Translations under genes and position numbers: made by a program
The notes under the pieces: generated by a model
The model's database searches: none
What the model was told of the DNA's origin: nothing
The model's input: only the letters and a program-made list of their open reading frames with translations
NCBI GenBank assembly: GCA_015492245.1
Contig: WGFM01000026.1
Span: forward strand, 1-36,321
Length of the DNA stretch: 36,321 nt
Direction of reading: 5' to 3'
Source of the DNA: Deltaproteobacteria bacterium
Lineage (GTDB): Bacteria; Desulfobacterota; GWC2-55-46; DRQE01
In this document: piece after piece, positions 24,545-34,534 of the stretch
How the letters are laid out: the number at the start of each line of letters is the position of its first letter
How positions within the stretch are numbered: the stretch's first letter is position 1

Positions 24545-25306
24545 CTATGTTTTACTCAGGACGATGGCACCATCTTTCGTTATCGCCACCGAGTGCTCGA
24601 AGTGTGCCGAAAGGCTGCCATCCATGGTAACCGCTGTCCACCCATCTTCGAGTATCTTCACCGCACTGTCGCCTGCATTGACCATCGGCTCTATGGCCAG
24701 CACCATACCCTCCTTGAGCACAATGCCCTTGCCAGGGCTGCCGAAGTTTGGCACCTGAGGGGCCTCGTGCAGTTCCCTGCCTATCCCGTGCCCAACGAAG
24801 GCCCTTACCACGGAGAACCCCGCACCTTCGGCACAGCTCTGTATGGCATGGGATATGTCGTAGAGCCTGTTACCCACCCTTGCCTCTTCTATCGCAAGCT
24901 CAAGACACCTCAGGGTTACATCTATGAGCCTCTGTGCCTCAGGGGTTGTCTCTCCCACAGGCACCGTTACAGCCGCATCTCCGTAATAGCCATCGCAGCA
25001 GACGCCAAAATCTATGCTTACTATATCTCCTTCTCTTAATACCTTGCTTTCCGAGGGCATCCCGTGGACCACCTCGTGGTTTACCGACACGCACAGACAA
25101 TAGGGATAGCCGTTATACCCCTTGAATGCTGGTCTGGCTCCTCTTTTTCTGGTCTCCCCCTCGCATATCCTCTCAAGCTCCATTGTGCTTGTACCAGGGG
25201 AAACCCTCGCTTTTAAGACCTCCAGCACCTCTGCAACTATCTGGTTGCTCCTTCTGAGTTTCTCTATCTCAGCCGGGGTTTTCAGTATAACCTCTTCTAT
25301 CCTCAA
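24545..25306 (-). CDS. map: Methionine aminopeptidase, type I
   Basis: Removes the N-terminal methionine from nascent proteins. The 253-residue product has all five metal ligands of the pita-bread fold (Asp99, Asp110, His173, Glu206, Glu237) and the substrate histidine His81 in VNHEVVHG. The reading frame starts with TTG at 25306, inside the 3' end of adk (38-bp overlap); AAAGG lies very close upstream, so initiation by coupling to adk is likely. The family start ([16 protein letters not shown]) begins at residue 6, and no ATG is available. Confidence 0.94.
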   Translation of the reverse strand: MRIEEVILKTPAEIEKLRRSNQIVAEVLEVLKARVSPGTSTMELERICEGETRKRGARPAFKGYNGYPYCLCVSVNHEVVHGMPSESKVLREGDIVSIDFGVCCDGYYGDAAVTVPVGETTPEAQRLIDVTLRCLELAIEEARVGNRLYDISHAIQSCAEGAGFSVVRAFVGHGIGRELHEAPQVPNFGSPGKGIVLKEGMVLAIEPMVNAGDSAVKILEDGWTAVTMDGSLSAHFEHSVAITKDGAIVLSKT

Positions 25307-25940
25307 TTGCCTTTACTATGTTCTCCGTAATGCCGTCCATACTGCCAATGCCACCTACGGCCCTGTAGAGCCCTTTCTCCCTGTAATACTCTATGACGGG
25401 TCTTGTCTCCTCTTCATATATCCTGAGCCTTGCCCTTATGGTCTCTTCCTTGTCGTCATCGCGCTGATATAGCTCCACACCGCAGTTATCACATGTATCT
25501 GTATTGACCGGTGGATTGAATGTAACATGATACACCGCACCACATCCCCTGCATACCCTTCTACCACTCAACCTTCTCACAAGCTCTCTTTCCTCCACCT
25601 CTATGCCAACCACGGCATCTATCTTCTTTCCAATCTTCTCGAGTGTTCTCTCGAGGGCCTCTGCCTGTGCCACATTTCTGGGAAAACCATCGAGTATGAA
25701 GCCACCTGCACAGTCCCTGCTCTTAAGCCTTTCTGCCACCATCTCCACCACCAGATCATCCGGCACCAGGACACCCTTTTCCATGTAGTCCTTCGCCTTG
25801 AGTCCCAGGGTGGTCTTCTCCCGCACATTCATCCTGAGAATATCACCTGTTGAAATCTGTGGTATGTGAAACCTTTCTGAAAGTATCTTTGCCTGCGTTC
25901 CCTTACCTGCTCCAGGCGGACCCATAAGAATTATATTCAT
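25269..25940 (-). CDS. adk: Adenylate kinase, zinc-LID form
   Basis: Interconverts ATP + AMP and 2 ADP. The 223-residue protein has the P-loop GPPGAGKGTQ (7-16), the AMP-binding TGDILR (31-36) and FPRN (86-89), and a long LID with four cysteines (C130, C133, C150, C153) that bind a structural zinc, as in Gram-positive and many thermophilic enzymes. The frame is open further upstream into secY, but ATG 25940 gives the canonical MNIILMGPPGAGKGT start. Usual secY-adk-map order. Confidence 0.96.
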   Translation of the reverse strand: MNIILMGPPGAGKGTQAKILSERFHIPQISTGDILRMNVREKTTLGLKAKDYMEKGVLVPDDLVVEMVAERLKSRDCAGGFILDGFPRNVAQAEALERTLEKIGKKIDAVVGIEVEERELVRRLSGRRVCRGCGAVYHVTFNPPVNTDTCDNCGVELYQRDDDKEETIRARLRIYEEETRPVIEYYREKGLYRAVGGIGSMDGITENIVKAIEDRRGYTENPG

Positions 25941-25945
25941 GGCTA

Positions 25946-27262
25946 TCAAGCATACCTTCCTTTTATTTTTCCTTTCTTCAAAAGCCCCTCGTAGCTGCGT
26001 GCAAAGAGATGGGCCTCTATCTGCTGGGCTGTATCCATGGCAACACCCACCACTATGAGCAACGCCGTGCCCCCGAAATAGAATGGCACATTGAACTCCC
26101 ATATGAGTATGCTTGGCAGTATGCAGACTGCCGAGAGATAAAGCCCACCCCAGAATACAAGCCTTGACAGAACCCTGTCTATGTAGTCGGCCGTATTCTG
26201 GCCAGGCCGTATGCCCGGTATGAACCCTCCGTATTTTTTGAGGTTCTCTGCCACATCCTTGGGGTTGAAGAGTATGGCCGTATAGAAATAGGCGAAGAAT
26301 ATTATAAGCCCCACAAACACAAGATTGTACAACACCCCCCCTGGGTTCAGGCTCTCTGCGAGCCAGCTCATAACTGGTATATCCGTGAGTCCCACCACCG
26401 TTGCCGGAAACAGTATTATAGAAGATGCAAATATGGGTGGTATAACCCCTGAGGGGTTTATCTTGAGAGGAAGATGCTGCACACCTCCGCCCATCATCTT
26501 TCTGCCCACGATCCGTTTGGGATACTGTATGGGTATCCTTCTCTGTGCCGTCTCCATGTATACTATGAATGCTATGGTTCCTACAATTATAAAGAGTATG
26601 AGAAGGGCGAGCAGGAACTCTATCTCCCCTGCCCTCACAAGGTTTATGGTATTGCCCACGGCCGATGGCATCCTTGCCACTATTCCAGCAAATATTATAA
26701 GGGATATACCGTTTCCTATACCCCTCTCTGTTATCTGTTCACCAAGCCACATTATGAATGCCGTGCCTGCCGTAAGGGTAATGGCTGTCATTATCCTGAA
26801 TGTCCAGCCCGGTGTAAGCACTATGGGCTCGCCCCCTGGGCCTGTCATCTTCTCGAGCCCTATGCTTATCATTATACCCTGCACCGCACTCAATACCACC
26901 GTGAGGTATCGAGTATACTCGGTTATCTTCTTTTTGCCCTGCTCACCCTCTTTCGAGAGCTTTTCGAGATGTGGCACCACAACAGTGAGAAGCTGCAGTA
27001 TTATGGCGGCACTTATGTATGGCATTATACCAAGGGCGAATACCGAAAAGTTCTCGAGCGCCCCTCCGGTGAACATGGTTGCCATATCGAGCAATGTACC
27101 CCTTGCAGCCTGGAAGAACCCCTTGAGGGCATCGGCATCTATACCTGGTGTGGGTATGAACACACCCACACGATACACGGCAAGAAGAAACAGTGTAAAG
27201 AGTATCCTTTTCTGCAGCTCCGGAATCTTGGTGATATTTATTGCCGGGACCTTCTTTTCCAC
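25946..27262 (-). CDS. secY: Protein translocase subunit SecY
   Basis: The channel subunit of the SecYEG translocon in the inner membrane, needed here for export of the pilus proteins among others. 438 residues with ten membrane helices; diagnostic are [24 protein letters not shown], the plug region near [23 protein letters not shown], and the cytosolic loop [24 protein letters not shown] start at 27262, GGAGG about 11 nt upstream at the end of rplO. Confidence 0.97.
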   Translation of the reverse strand: MEKKVPAINITKIPELQKRILFTLFLLAVYRVGVFIPTPGIDADALKGFFQAARGTLLDMATMFTGGALENFSVFALGIMPYISAAIILQLLTVVVPHLEKLSKEGEQGKKKITEYTRYLTVVLSAVQGIMISIGLEKMTGPGGEPIVLTPGWTFRIMTAITLTAGTAFIMWLGEQITERGIGNGISLIIFAGIVARMPSAVGNTINLVRAGEIEFLLALLILFIIVGTIAFIVYMETAQRRIPIQYPKRIVGRKMMGGGVQHLPLKINPSGVIPPIFASSIILFPATVVGLTDIPVMSWLAESLNPGGVLYNLVFVGLIIFFAYFYTAILFNPKDVAENLKKYGGFIPGIRPGQNTADYIDRVLSRLVFWGGLYLSAVCILPSILIWEFNVPFYFGGTALLIVVGVAMDTAQQIEAHLFARSYEGLLKKGKIKGRYA

Positions 27263-27265
27263 CCC

Positions 27266-27706
27266 TTAAAGAACCTCCACCTTACCGCCACAGGCCTCTA
27301 TCTTTTCTCTGGCAGACTTGCTGAAAAGCTCTGCCCTTACGGTAAGTGCTATCTTTATGTTCCCATCTCCGAGCACCTTAAGGGGCAGCCTCTTCTTCTT
27401 TACAAGCCCCCTTTCCATGAGGACATCCTTGTCCACCACATCGCCCTCTTTGAAGCACTCTGCCAGGGTTCCAACATTTATTATAGAATAGACCTTCTTG
27501 AATATATTTGTAAAACCCCTTTTGGGCAGTCTTCTCTTGAGCGGCATCTGTCCGCCTTCGAACCCTGCCCGCACACCTCCACCGGCTCTCGAGTTCTGCC
27601 CCTTGGTGCCCCGTCCTGCGGTCTTGCCCCAGCCAGAGCCCTCCCCCCGGCCAACCCTTCTCTTCCTCTTCACTGCTCCACATGGAGGCTTGAGTCTATC
27701 GAGCAT
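27266..27706 (-). CDS. rplO: 50S ribosomal protein L15
   Basis: L15 (146 residues) is a late assembly protein of the large subunit with a long Gly/Arg/Lys extension, seen here as [28 protein letters not shown], then [17 protein letters not shown]. The frame is open to an earlier ATG at 27739, but ATG 27706 is chosen: AAGGAGGAGG lies about 9 nt before it and [21 protein letters not shown] is the usual start. It overlaps rpmD by 11 bp. Confidence 0.96.
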   Translation of the reverse strand: MLDRLKPPCGAVKRKRRVGRGEGSGWGKTAGRGTKGQNSRAGGGVRAGFEGGQMPLKRRLPKRGFTNIFKKVYSIINVGTLAECFKEGDVVDKDVLMERGLVKKKRLPLKVLGDGNIKIALTVRAELFSKSAREKIEACGGKVEVL

Positions 27707-27902
27707 TCTCTTCTTCCTCCTCCTTGCACTCTTCAACATCTACGAGGTGTGAGACCTTCTGTATCATCCCCCTTATGGCCTTGTTGTCCTCGAAGACCCT
27801 GGTTCTATTTAGCCTTCTCAGGCCCAGCCCCTCAAGTGTCTGCCTCTGCTTTTCAGGGTAACCTATGGGGCTTTTCTTAAGCGTAACCTTGATTTTCCTC
27901 AT
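27696..27902 (-). CDS. rpmD: 50S ribosomal protein L30
   Basis: L30 core (about 1-58): [28 protein letters not shown] and [13 protein letters not shown]. The 68-residue length slightly exceeds the usual ~60 because of an acidic tail ([12 protein letters not shown]) whose codons also form the Shine-Dalgarno and start of rplO. ATG 27902 overlaps the rpsE stop (ATGA). Confidence 0.95.
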   Translation of the reverse strand: MRKIKVTLKKSPIGYPEKQRQTLEGLGLRRLNRTRVFEDNKAIRGMIQKVSHLVDVEECKEEEEENAR

Positions 27903-28405
27903 CTCACCATCTCTTCGAGTTTCTTTCCTCTAAGGCGTGCCACATCCTCTGGGCTACGCAGTTTCTTCAGAGCATCTATCGTTGCCTTCACCATGTTGTG
28001 CGGGTTGTTGGAACCCAGAGACTTTGTGAGCACATTGTGTATACCGGAGCTTTCCACCACGGCCCTCACCCCACCACCTGCTATTATACCTGTACCCTGT
28101 GAGGCTGGCTTGAGGATTACCTTGCCTGCACCGTATTTGCCCATGACAGCATGTGGTATGGTGCCATTGACTATGGGTATCCTGAATATACTCTTTTTTG
28201 CCCTCTCTATGGCCTTTCTTATGGCATCTGGCACCTCGTTGGCCTTACCGAGCCCGTATCCTACCCAGCCCTTGCCGTCGCCAACCACCACCACCGCATT
28301 GAAGCTGAACCTTTTACCGCCCTTTACGACCTTCGAGACCCTGTTCAGATATACCAGTCTATCCTTTAATTCCAGCTCCTCTGGATTTGTCTTCTCCAAC
28401 TTCAT
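27899..28405 (-). CDS. rpsE: 30S ribosomal protein S5
   Basis: S5 (168 residues) contributes to decoding accuracy in the small-subunit body. [50 protein letters not shown] and the [17 protein letters not shown] loop are diagnostic. Its stop overlaps the rpmD start. Confidence 0.97.
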   Translation of the reverse strand: MKLEKTNPEELELKDRLVYLNRVSKVVKGGKRFSFNAVVVVGDGKGWVGYGLGKANEVPDAIRKAIERAKKSIFRIPIVNGTIPHAVMGKYGAGKVILKPASQGTGIIAGGGVRAVVESSGIHNVLTKSLGSNNPHNMVKATIDALKKLRSPEDVARLRGKKLEEMVR

Positions 28406-28412
28406 GCCTCCT

Positions 28413-28775
28413 CTAAAGGTTTATCCCTGTCTCTCTTACCCCTTCTGCAAGGGCTCTTACTCTTCCGTGGTAGAGGTAGCCGCTCCTGTCGAAGACGAGT
28501 TTTTCTATACCCTGCCTTTTTGCCAGCTCTCCCAGGTATTCGCCAACCTTTCTTGCGGCCTCGCACTTCTTGAGCCCCTTTATGGCCTCCTTCAGCTCCT
28601 GAGTAAGAGTGGATGCTGAAACAACGGTTCTGCCCTCGATGTCGTTAATAATCTGGGCGTATATGTGCCTGTTGCTCCTGTATACATTGAGACGCAGTCT
28701 TTCGGGTGTGCCTAATATCTTTTTGCGCACCCTTGCCTTTCTTCTGTGCCAGCCTGTAAGTCTCTTCCTTCTCAT
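28413..28775 (-). CDS. rplR: 50S ribosomal protein L18
   Basis: L18 (120 residues) binds 5S rRNA together with L5. [29 protein letters not shown] and the C-terminal [24 protein letters not shown] are diagnostic. Six bp after the rplF stop codon. Confidence 0.97.
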   Translation of the reverse strand: MRRKRLTGWHRRKARVRKKILGTPERLRLNVYRSNRHIYAQIINDIEGRTVVSASTLTQELKEAIKGLKKCEAARKVGEYLGELAKRQGIEKLVFDRSGYLYHGRVRALAEGVRETGINL

Positions 28776-28781
28776 AGAGTA

Positions 28782-29330
28782 TTAACCTCCAGCACCTTTG
28801 CCTGCTTTTCCTGCCTTTCTTATTATAACCTCGTCGCTGTAGCGTATGCCCTTGCCCTTGTATGGCACTGGTGGACGCAAGGAGCGTATCTCTGCAGCAA
28901 CCTGCCCAACAAGCTGCTTGTTGTAGCCTGAAATTACGATGGATGTCTGTCTGTCAACCTTTGCGTTTATACCTTCAGGCAGTCTGTAGTTTACAGGGTT
29001 TGAGTATCCAAGGGAAAACACAAGGGTATCTCCCTTAAGTTCTGCCCTGTAGCCGACACCCACTATCTCGAGCTTCTTTTCGAACCCCTCAGAGACCCCC
29101 ATGACCATGTTGGCTATGAGTGTCCTTGTAAGCCCGTGCATGGAGCGTGCAACCCTTGAGTCATCCCTTCTTTCCACCTTTATGGTAGAGCCCTCAACCG
29201 TAACACTGACCTCGTCTCTCAGTGGCAGACTCATGTTGCCCCTGGGGCCACTTACGCTTATGACCCCTTCTGCTATATTCACCTTCACACCCTGTGGTAT
29301 CTCTATGGGTAGTTTTCCTATCCTTGACAT
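28782..29330 (-). CDS. rplF: 50S ribosomal protein L6
   Basis: L6 (182 residues, two related alpha/beta domains) sits near the factor-binding site. MSRIGKLPIEIPQGV at the start and the C-terminal motif PPVPYKGKGIRYSDEVIIRKAGKAGK are diagnostic. Confidence 0.97.
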   Translation of the reverse strand: MSRIGKLPIEIPQGVKVNIAEGVISVSGPRGNMSLPLRDEVSVTVEGSTIKVERRDDSRVARSMHGLTRTLIANMVMGVSEGFEKKLEIVGVGYRAELKGDTLVFSLGYSNPVNYRLPEGINAKVDRQTSIVISGYNKQLVGQVAAEIRSLRPPVPYKGKGIRYSDEVIIRKAGKAGKGAGG

Positions 29331-29343
29331 ATACTTTACCCCT

Positions 29344-29742
29344 TTAACATACTGTTCCTATAAGCTCTCCACCAACACCGAGTTTTCTTGCCTCTCTGTC
29401 TGAAAGGATTCCCTTCGATGTTGACAGTATGGCTATACCGAGCCCGTTCATAACCCTTGGTATCTCGTCCTTGCCCACATAGACCCTTCTGCCAGGCTTG
29501 CTCACCCTCTTTATCTCTGCTATCACCCTCTCCTTATTGGGCCCATACTTGAGCTTTATCTTGAGCCTTCTCGGTCTGTCCTCCTGGTTGGAAGAGTAGT
29601 CCTCGATATATCCCTCTTCTTTGAGTATTCTTGCTACCTCGAGCTTTATCCTGGAAAGAGGCACTTCCACCTCTCTGTGGTTTGCCTGTATGGCATTGCG
29701 TATCCTTGTGAACATATCTGCTATGGGATCAGTGGTTACCAT
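29344..29742 (-). CDS. rpsH: 30S ribosomal protein S8
   Basis: S8 (132 residues) binds the central domain of 16S rRNA; in E. coli it also represses the spc operon. [18 protein letters not shown] at the start and the C-terminal [31 protein letters not shown] are diagnostic. Confidence 0.97.
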   Translation of the reverse strand: MVTTDPIADMFTRIRNAIQANHREVEVPLSRIKLEVARILKEEGYIEDYSSNQEDRPRRLKIKLKYGPNKERVIAEIKRVSKPGRRVYVGKDEIPRVMNGLGIAILSTSKGILSDREARKLGVGGELIGTVC

Positions 29743-29752
29743 ACCCTACTCC

Positions 29753-29938
29753 TTACCAGCTTGATTTTATAACGCCTGGCAGTTCCCCCTTGAGTGCCAT
29801 CGTTCTGAGACAGATTCTACACATATCGAACTTCCTGTAATACGCCCTTGCCCTTCCACACAGTGGACATCGGTGGTACTGCCTTACCCTGAACTTCGGT
29901 TTTCTTTTAGCCTTTGCTATGAGAGCCTTTCTTGCCAA
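29753..29938 (-). CDS. rpsZ: 30S ribosomal protein S14, type Z (zinc-binding)
   Basis: A 61-residue S14 with the zinc ribbon C24-x2-C27 ... C40-x2-C43 ([20 protein letters not shown]) and the end LPGVIKSSW. The true start is TTG at 29938 ([13 protein letters not shown]), with AGGGGG 9 nt upstream right after the rplE stop; a longer frame starting at 30010 would add 24 unrelated residues. The short zinc form is typical of Firmicutes, thermophiles and many deep-branching phyla. Confidence 0.95.
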   Translation of the reverse strand: MARKALIAKAKRKPKFRVRQYHRCPLCGRARAYYRKFDMCRICLRTMALKGELPGVIKSSW

Positions 29939-29957
29939 TCTAAGTTTCCCCCTCTTC

Positions 29958-30500
29958 TTACTTTTTGAAAGGCATGCCCATGTGTTTGAGCAGCGCCTTA
30001 CCCTCCTCATCTGTCTGTGCGGTGGTATTTATCGTTATGTTCATGCCCCTTATCTTATCCACCTTGTCGTAGTCCACCTCAGGGAATATTATCTGCTCTT
30101 TTATGCCCATGGTATAATTGCCCTTTCCATCGAACCCTTTATCACTCACGCCCTTGAAGTCTCTTATTCTGGGCATGGCAAAGTTTATGAACCTGTCAAA
30201 GAACTCGTACATCCTTATCCCCCGCAGTGTAACCTTGCACCCTATGGGCATGCCTGCACGAAGCTTGAAGGAAGCTATGGACTTCTTTGCCCTTGTAACC
30301 ACAGGTCTCTGCCCGGTTATGGCGCTCAGGTCTCTCATGGCACTGTCTATAACCTTTATGTCCCTTACGGCCTCACCGAGCCCTATGTTCACAACTATCT
30401 TTTCGAGCTTTGGCACCTGCATGATGTTCTTGTAGCCAAACTCCTTCATGAGTTCCGGCGCCACCTTACTCCTGTATATCTCCTTCAATCTGGGCATCAT
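29958..30500 (-). CDS. rplE: 50S ribosomal protein L5
   Basis: L5 (180 residues) binds 5S rRNA and contacts P-site t[52 protein letters not shown] and [20 protein letters not shown] are diagnostic. ATG 30500 overlaps the TGA of rplX (ATGATG). Confidence 0.97.
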   Translation of the reverse strand: MMPRLKEIYRSKVAPELMKEFGYKNIMQVPKLEKIVVNIGLGEAVRDIKVIDSAMRDLSAITGQRPVVTRAKKSIASFKLRAGMPIGCKVTLRGIRMYEFFDRFINFAMPRIRDFKGVSDKGFDGKGNYTMGIKEQIIFPEVDYDKVDKIRGMNITINTTAQTDEEGKALLKHMGMPFKK

Positions 30501-30820
30501 CTGTCAAGCACCTCACCACAGGATTTGCAGTATCTTACCTTCTTACCATCTTCAAGAAACTTTCTTCCCACACGCACCCCTTTCTTGCACTTATCACATA
30601 TGATCATAAGGTTCGATACATGTATGGGGGCCTCTTTCTCTATCACTCCCCCCTGGGGATATTTTGCTGTGGGCTTCTGGTGTTTTTTCACCATGTTGAG
30701 TTTTTCCACCAGAGCCATGGCCCTGTCAGGCAATACCCTTATGATTCTTCCGGTCTTGCCCTTCTCTCTACCTGTTGTAACCATCACATTGTCGTCTTTT
30801 CTTATCTTAAACTTTCTCAT
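30497..30820 (-). CDS. rplX: 50S ribosomal protein L24 with C-terminal zinc ribbon
   Basis: L24 (107 residues) starts large-subunit assembly; KOW motif [19 protein letters not shown] (11-29) and NMVKKHQKP are diagnostic. The C-terminal half keeps two cysteine pairs (C75-x2-C78, C98-x2-C101) that many bacteria have lost. The frame also opens at GTG 30832, but ATG 30820 has AAGGAG at a usable distance and gives the family start [10 protein letters not shown]. Confidence 0.95.
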   Translation of the reverse strand: MRKFKIRKDDNVMVTTGREKGKTGRIIRVLPDRAMALVEKLNMVKKHQKPTAKYPQGGVIEKEAPIHVSNLMIICDKCKKGVRVGRKFLEDGKKVRYCKSCGEVLDR

Positions 30821-30835
30821 CGTTCGAGCCACTCC

Positions 30836-31204
30836 TTACAGAACCTCAGGCGCAAGGGATATTATCTTAAGGAATCTCTTTGCCCTCAGCTCTCTTGCCA
30901 CGGGGCCGAATATTCTGGTTCCTATGGGGTCATTATCCTTGTTTATAATGACAACAGAGTTGTCATCGAACTTTATATAGGAACCATCGGGCCTTCTGAG
31001 GGGTTTGACAGTTCTCACCACCACGGCCCTTACCACATCTCCCTTCTTTACTCTGGACTCTGGTATGGCCTCCTTGACATTAACCACTATCACATCTCCC
31101 ACACTGGCGAACCTCTTGTTTGACGCCCCTATGACCCTTATACACGAGACCTTCTTTGCACCAGAGTTGTCGGCAACACTCAGCATGGTTCGCATCTGTA
31201 TCAT
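30836..31204 (-). CDS. rplN: 50S ribosomal protein L14
   Basis: L14 (122 residues) lies at the subunit interface. [26 protein letters not shown] at the start and [28 protein letters not shown] at the end are diagnostic. ATG 31204 overlaps the rpsQ stop codon (ATGA). Confidence 0.97.
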   Translation of the reverse strand: MIQMRTMLSVADNSGAKKVSCIRVIGASNKRFASVGDVIVVNVKEAIPESRVKKGDVVRAVVVRTVKPLRRPDGSYIKFDDNSVVIINKDNDPIGTRIFGPVARELRAKRFLKIISLAPEVL

Positions 31205-31461
31205 CTTGCCCTCTCCAGTATCTCTTTAATACGCCAGCGTTTGTGCCTGCTAATCGGGCGGGTCTCCACTATGACCACCTTGTCGCCCTTCTTGCAGTCG
31301 TTGTTCTCATCATGTGCCATGAACTTCACACGCCTTCTGACATACTTGCCGTAAAGCGGATGTTTCTCGAGCCTTTCCACCATCACAACCCTGGTCCTGT
31401 CCATCCTGTCGCTAACAATCCATCCTACAAAGCTCTTTCTTCTGCCTCTTGCCTGACCCAT
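31201..31461 (-). CDS. rpsQ: 30S ribosomal protein S17
   Basis: S17 (86 residues, OB-fold) binds 16S rRNA early in assembly. [40 protein letters not shown] and [20 protein letters not shown] are diagnostic. The frame also opens at GTG 31473, inside rpmC; ATG 31461 is preferred because AAAGGTG lies about 9 nt upstream. Confidence 0.95.
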   Translation of the reverse strand: MGQARGRRKSFVGWIVSDRMDRTRVVMVERLEKHPLYGKYVRRRVKFMAHDENNDCKKGDKVVIVETRPISRHKRWRIKEILERAR

Positions 31462-31465
31462 GGTC

Positions 31466-31672
31466 TTATTCACCTTTTCCCTCTTTTAGTTCTTTCTCTC
31501 TTATAATGGTCTTGACCCTTGCTATATCCTTTTCAACAAGCCTCTTTTTTACCGGGTTTTCAAGCTGCCCCATCGAGTGCTGTATTCTCATGTTGAAGAG
31601 TTCCTTTCTCAGTTCCTCTTCTTTTGTTCTGAGCTCATCTGTATCCATTGCTCTCAACTCTTCCGGATTCAT
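31466..31672 (-). CDS. rpmC: 50S ribosomal protein L29
   Basis: L29 (68 residues, helical hairpin) sits at the polypeptide exit and docks chaperones and [40 protein letters not shown] is diagnostic. ATG 31672 overlaps the rplP stop (ATGA). Confidence 0.96.
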   Translation of the reverse strand: MNPEELRAMDTDELRTKEEELRKELFNMRIQHSMGQLENPVKKRLVEKDIARVKTIIREKELKEGKGE

Positions 31673-32085
31673 ACAATGTCCTCCCTCTTTACGAACTTTG
31701 TGCCTATGGGGAGTTTATGGGATGCAAGCCTGAAGGCCTCTTTTGCCACATCTTCTGGCACACCTTCCATCTCGTAGAGGATTCTCCCTGGTCTTACCAC
31801 TGCCACCCATTCTTCTGGCGAGCCCTTTCCGCTACCCATCCTTGTTTCTGCCGGCTTTTTGGTAATGGGTTTGTCAGGGAATATCCTTATCCAGACCTTG
31901 CCACCTCTTTTTACATGCCTTGTTATGGCCACCCTTGCGGCCTCTATCTGCCTTGCCGTAATCCATCCGCGCCCGGTGGCCTTAAGCCCGTACATACCGA
32001 AGCCGAGGGTTGCCCCCCCCTTGGTCATACCCTTTCTGCGGCCTCTCTGCTGTTTGCGATACTTTGTCTTCTTTGGCATCAACAT
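31669..32085 (-). CDS. rplP: 50S ribosomal protein L16
   Basis: L16 (138 residues) helps shape the A-site of the large subunit. [19 protein letters not shown] at the start and [37 protein letters not shown] are diagnostic. GGAGG lies 10 nt before ATG 32085. Confidence 0.97.
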   Translation of the reverse strand: MLMPKKTKYRKQQRGRRKGMTKGGATLGFGMYGLKATGRGWITARQIEAARVAITRHVKRGGKVWIRIFPDKPITKKPAETRMGSGKGSPEEWVAVVRPGRILYEMEGVPEDVAKEAFRLASHKLPIGTKFVKREDIV

Positions 32086-32100
32086 GACAAACTTTCCTCC

Positions 32101-32778
32101 TTACGCACCCTGGGTGGGGTGGGCTGCCTGCGCTGCCTCCTGGCTCTCGGGCTGTATTTCGAAGTCTCCCCTGTAGATGTAGACCTTTACACCTATTACC
32201 CCGTATGTGGTCTTGGCCTCGGCAAACCCGTAGTCTATATCCGCCCTCAATGTATGCAGTGGCACCCTGCCTTCCCTGTACCACTCGGTCCTTGCTATCT
32301 CTGCTCCACCGAGTCTACCTGCACACATAATCTTTATACCCTTCGCGCCCATCCTCATGGCAGAGCTTACCGCCTTCTTCATGGCCCTTCTGAAAGAGAC
32401 CCTTCTTTCAAGCTGAAGCGCCACGCTCTCTGCCACAAGCTGTGCATCCAGATCAGGCTTTCTTACCTCCACTATGTCTATCTCCACCTTGCCCTTTATG
32501 AATCTGGCAAGCTCCTTCTTCATGGCCTCTATCTCTGCACCTCTTTTTCCTATCACTATGCCAGGCCTCGATGTATGTATGATAATGCGCACCTTGTCGC
32601 CTGTCCTTTCTATCTCTATCCTGGATATTCCTGCATGGTAGAGCCTCCTTTTGAGAACCCCCCTTATCCGCTTGTCCTCATGGACGAACCTTGCATATTC
32701 CTTCTCACCATACCAGCGTGATACCCAGGTCTTGTATACCCCTAATCTGAACCCATTTGGATGAACCTTCTGCCCCAA
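32101..32778 (-). CDS. rpsC: 30S ribosomal protein S3
   Basis: S3 (225 residues) forms part of the mRNA entry and helicase site. [13 protein letters not shown], the KH-domain loop [17 protein letters not shown] and [23 protein letters not shown] are diagnostic; the short C-terminal tail is Gln/Ala-rich. Start is TTG at 32778, with GGAGG 7 nt upstream. Confidence 0.97.
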   Translation of the reverse strand: MGQKVHPNGFRLGVYKTWVSRWYGEKEYARFVHEDKRIRGVLKRRLYHAGISRIEIERTGDKVRIIIHTSRPGIVIGKRGAEIEAMKKELARFIKGKVEIDIVEVRKPDLDAQLVAESVALQLERRVSFRRAMKKAVSSAMRMGAKGIKIMCAGRLGGAEIARTEWYREGRVPLHTLRADIDYGFAEAKTTYGVIGVKVYIYRGDFEIQPESQEAAQAAHPTQGA

Positions 32779-32793
32779 GGCATCTCCTCCCTT

Positions 32794-33129
32794 TTAGCTT
32801 TTTTCTTCGAGCACTATCGTTATATGGCTTGTCCTTCTGCGTATGACATTCGCCCTTCCCATGGCCCTTGGCCTTATCCGTTTCATCACAGGGCCCTGGT
32901 CCACAAACGCCTTTTTCACATAGAGGGCGTCAATATCCATGTTGTTGTTGTTCTCTGCATTGGCTATGGCACTTTTGAGCACCTTGGAGACCACTCTGCT
33001 TACAGCCTTCCTGTTGAGGGCAAGTATATTCAATGCCTCCTCTGCCTTTCTGCCCCTTATAAGGTCTACCACCAGCCTTGCCTTGCGTGGCGATACCCTG
33101 ACATATTTTGCAACAGCCCGTGTTTCCAT
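32794..33129 (-). CDS. rplV: 50S ribosomal protein L22
   Basis: L22 (111 residues) lines the exit tunnel. [33 protein letters not shown] at the start and [27 protein letters not shown] at the end are diagnostic. The frame is open upstream into rpsS, but ATG 33129, 4 bp after the rpsS stop codon, gives the family length and start. Confidence 0.95.
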   Translation of the reverse strand: METRAVAKYVRVSPRKARLVVDLIRGRKAEEALNILALNRKAVSRVVSKVLKSAIANAENNNNMDIDALYVKKAFVDQGPVMKRIRPRAMGRANVIRRRTSHITIVLEEKS

Positions 33130-33133
33130 AGCC

Positions 33134-33412
33134 TTATCTACCCACCTTCGTCTTTTTGAGACCCGCATGCCCCCGGAATGTTCTTGTAGGGGCAAACTCA
33201 CCGAGCTTGTGTCCCACCATGTTCTCTGTAATAAAGACAGGTATGAACTTCTTTCCGTTGTGCACCGCTATGGTGAGTCCCACCATCTCCGGTATTATGG
33301 TTGATCTTCTGGACCATGTCTTTACAACCTTCTTAGAGCCCGACTCACGAGCTGCATCCACCTTCTTCAACAGATGCTCGTCTATGAAAGGACCCTTTTT
33401 GGAAGACCTCAC
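33134..33412 (-). CDS. rpsS: 30S ribosomal protein S19
   Basis: S19 (92 residues) lies in the small-subunit head next to S13. [44 protein letters not shown] and [16 protein letters not shown] are diagnostic. GTG start at 33412; its GGAGG site is formed by the last codons of rplB. Confidence 0.97.
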   Translation of the reverse strand: MRSSKKGPFIDEHLLKKVDAARESGSKKVVKTWSRRSTIIPEMVGLTIAVHNGKKFIPVFITENMVGHKLGEFAPTRTFRGHAGLKKTKVGR

Positions 33413-33415
33413 CCC

Positions 33416-34237
33416 TTACTTCCTCCTCTTTAATATATACTTGTCAGACGGCCTTTCTCTTCTTGTCTTGTAACCCTTGGTTGGCATGCCCCATGGGCTC
33501 ATGGGATGGTTTCCGCCCTTGCTTTTGCCCTCACCGCCACCGTGGGGATGGTCTACCGGGTTCATTGCCACACCCCTCACCTTTGGTCTTCTACCGAGCC
33601 AGCGGCTTCTGCCTGCCTTACCGATACTTACATTCTCGTGATCGATGTTGCCCACCTGCCCTATGGTTGCATAACAGTTCTGGTGTACAAGCCTTATCTC
33701 TCCACTTGGCATCTTGATGGTGGCATAGTCTCCCTCTTTTGCCATGAGCTGGGCATACCCACCTGCGGCACGCACAAGCTGGCCGCCCTTTCCTGGCTTC
33801 ATCTCTATATTGTGTATGAATGTTCCAAGAGGCATGGAGCGAAGTGGCAGTGCATTACCAACCCTTATGTCCACATCCTCGCCTGACATCAGTGTATCTC
33901 CAACCCTGAGCCCTTCGGGTGCCAATATGTATCTCTTCTCTCCATCCACATGGTTAAGAAGCGCTATGTTTGCACTGCGGTTCGGATCGTACTCTATGGC
34001 CACAACCTTTGCAGGTATGTTGTGTTTGTCTCTCCTGAAGTCTATTATCCTGTAGAGCCTCTTGTGGCCACCACCACGGCGCCTTACGGTAATCCTCCCT
34101 TTGGTATTACGGCCTGATATGCGCTTCTTGGGCAGTGTCAGAGCCTTCTCTGGTCTTTTCTTTGCCAGCTCCCTGTATGCCAGGGTGGACATCCCTCTCA
34201 TCCCTGGTGATGTCGGTTTGTATACCTTTACAGCCAT
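33416..34237 (-). CDS. rplB: 50S ribosomal protein L2
   Basis: L2 (273 residues) is essential for subunit joining and the peptidyl-transferase centre. [25 protein letters not shown] and the C-terminal [23 protein letters not shown], with the conserved histidine, are diagnostic. Confidence 0.98.
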   Translation of the reverse strand: MAVKVYKPTSPGMRGMSTLAYRELAKKRPEKALTLPKKRISGRNTKGRITVRRRGGGHKRLYRIIDFRRDKHNIPAKVVAIEYDPNRSANIALLNHVDGEKRYILAPEGLRVGDTLMSGEDVDIRVGNALPLRSMPLGTFIHNIEMKPGKGGQLVRAAGGYAQLMAKEGDYATIKMPSGEIRLVHQNCYATIGQVGNIDHENVSIGKAGRSRWLGRRPKVRGVAMNPVDHPHGGGEGKSKGGNHPMSPWGMPTKGYKTRRERPSDKYILKRRK

Positions 34238-34240
34238 CTC

Positions 34241-34531
34241 TTACACTCCACCACTTCCGAACATGTCTATCGTGTGCCCCTCCTTGAGCTTTACATATGC
34301 CTTCTTCCTCATGGGTGTCTTGCCTGCAAACCTGCCCATCCTTCTCAACTTTCCTGGCACTATCTGGGTGTTTACGCTGTCCACCTTCACATTGAATATC
34401 TTCTCCACCGCTCTCTTTATCTCCTGCTTGTTGGCCCTAACATCCACCCAGAAGCAGACCTTGCCCTCGGCAATATCCTTCGTTGCCTTCTCCGTTATGA
34501 CAGGAGACTTTATTATCGAATATATATCCAT
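34241..34531 (-). CDS. rplW: 50S ribosomal protein L23
   Basis: L23 (96 residues) sits at the tunnel exit and binds trigger factor and [50 protein letters not shown] is diagnostic. Three-bp gaps on both sides. Confidence 0.97.
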   Translation of the reverse strand: MDIYSIIKSPVITEKATKDIAEGKVCFWVDVRANKQEIKRAVEKIFNVKVDSVNTQIVPGKLRRMGRFAGKTPMRKKAYVKLKEGHTIDMFGSGGV

Positions 34532-34534
34532 CTC

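Noticed and set aside
25941-26102. N-terminal extension of adenylate kinase into secY
   Set aside because: The extra 54 residues are not adenylate-kinase-like and arise from the secY coding sequence in another frame.
26474-27880. A 468-codon plus-strand open frame
   Set aside because: It runs antisense to secY and rplO, is rich in Cys/His/Tyr and has no family motif; it results from the codon usage of the real genes.
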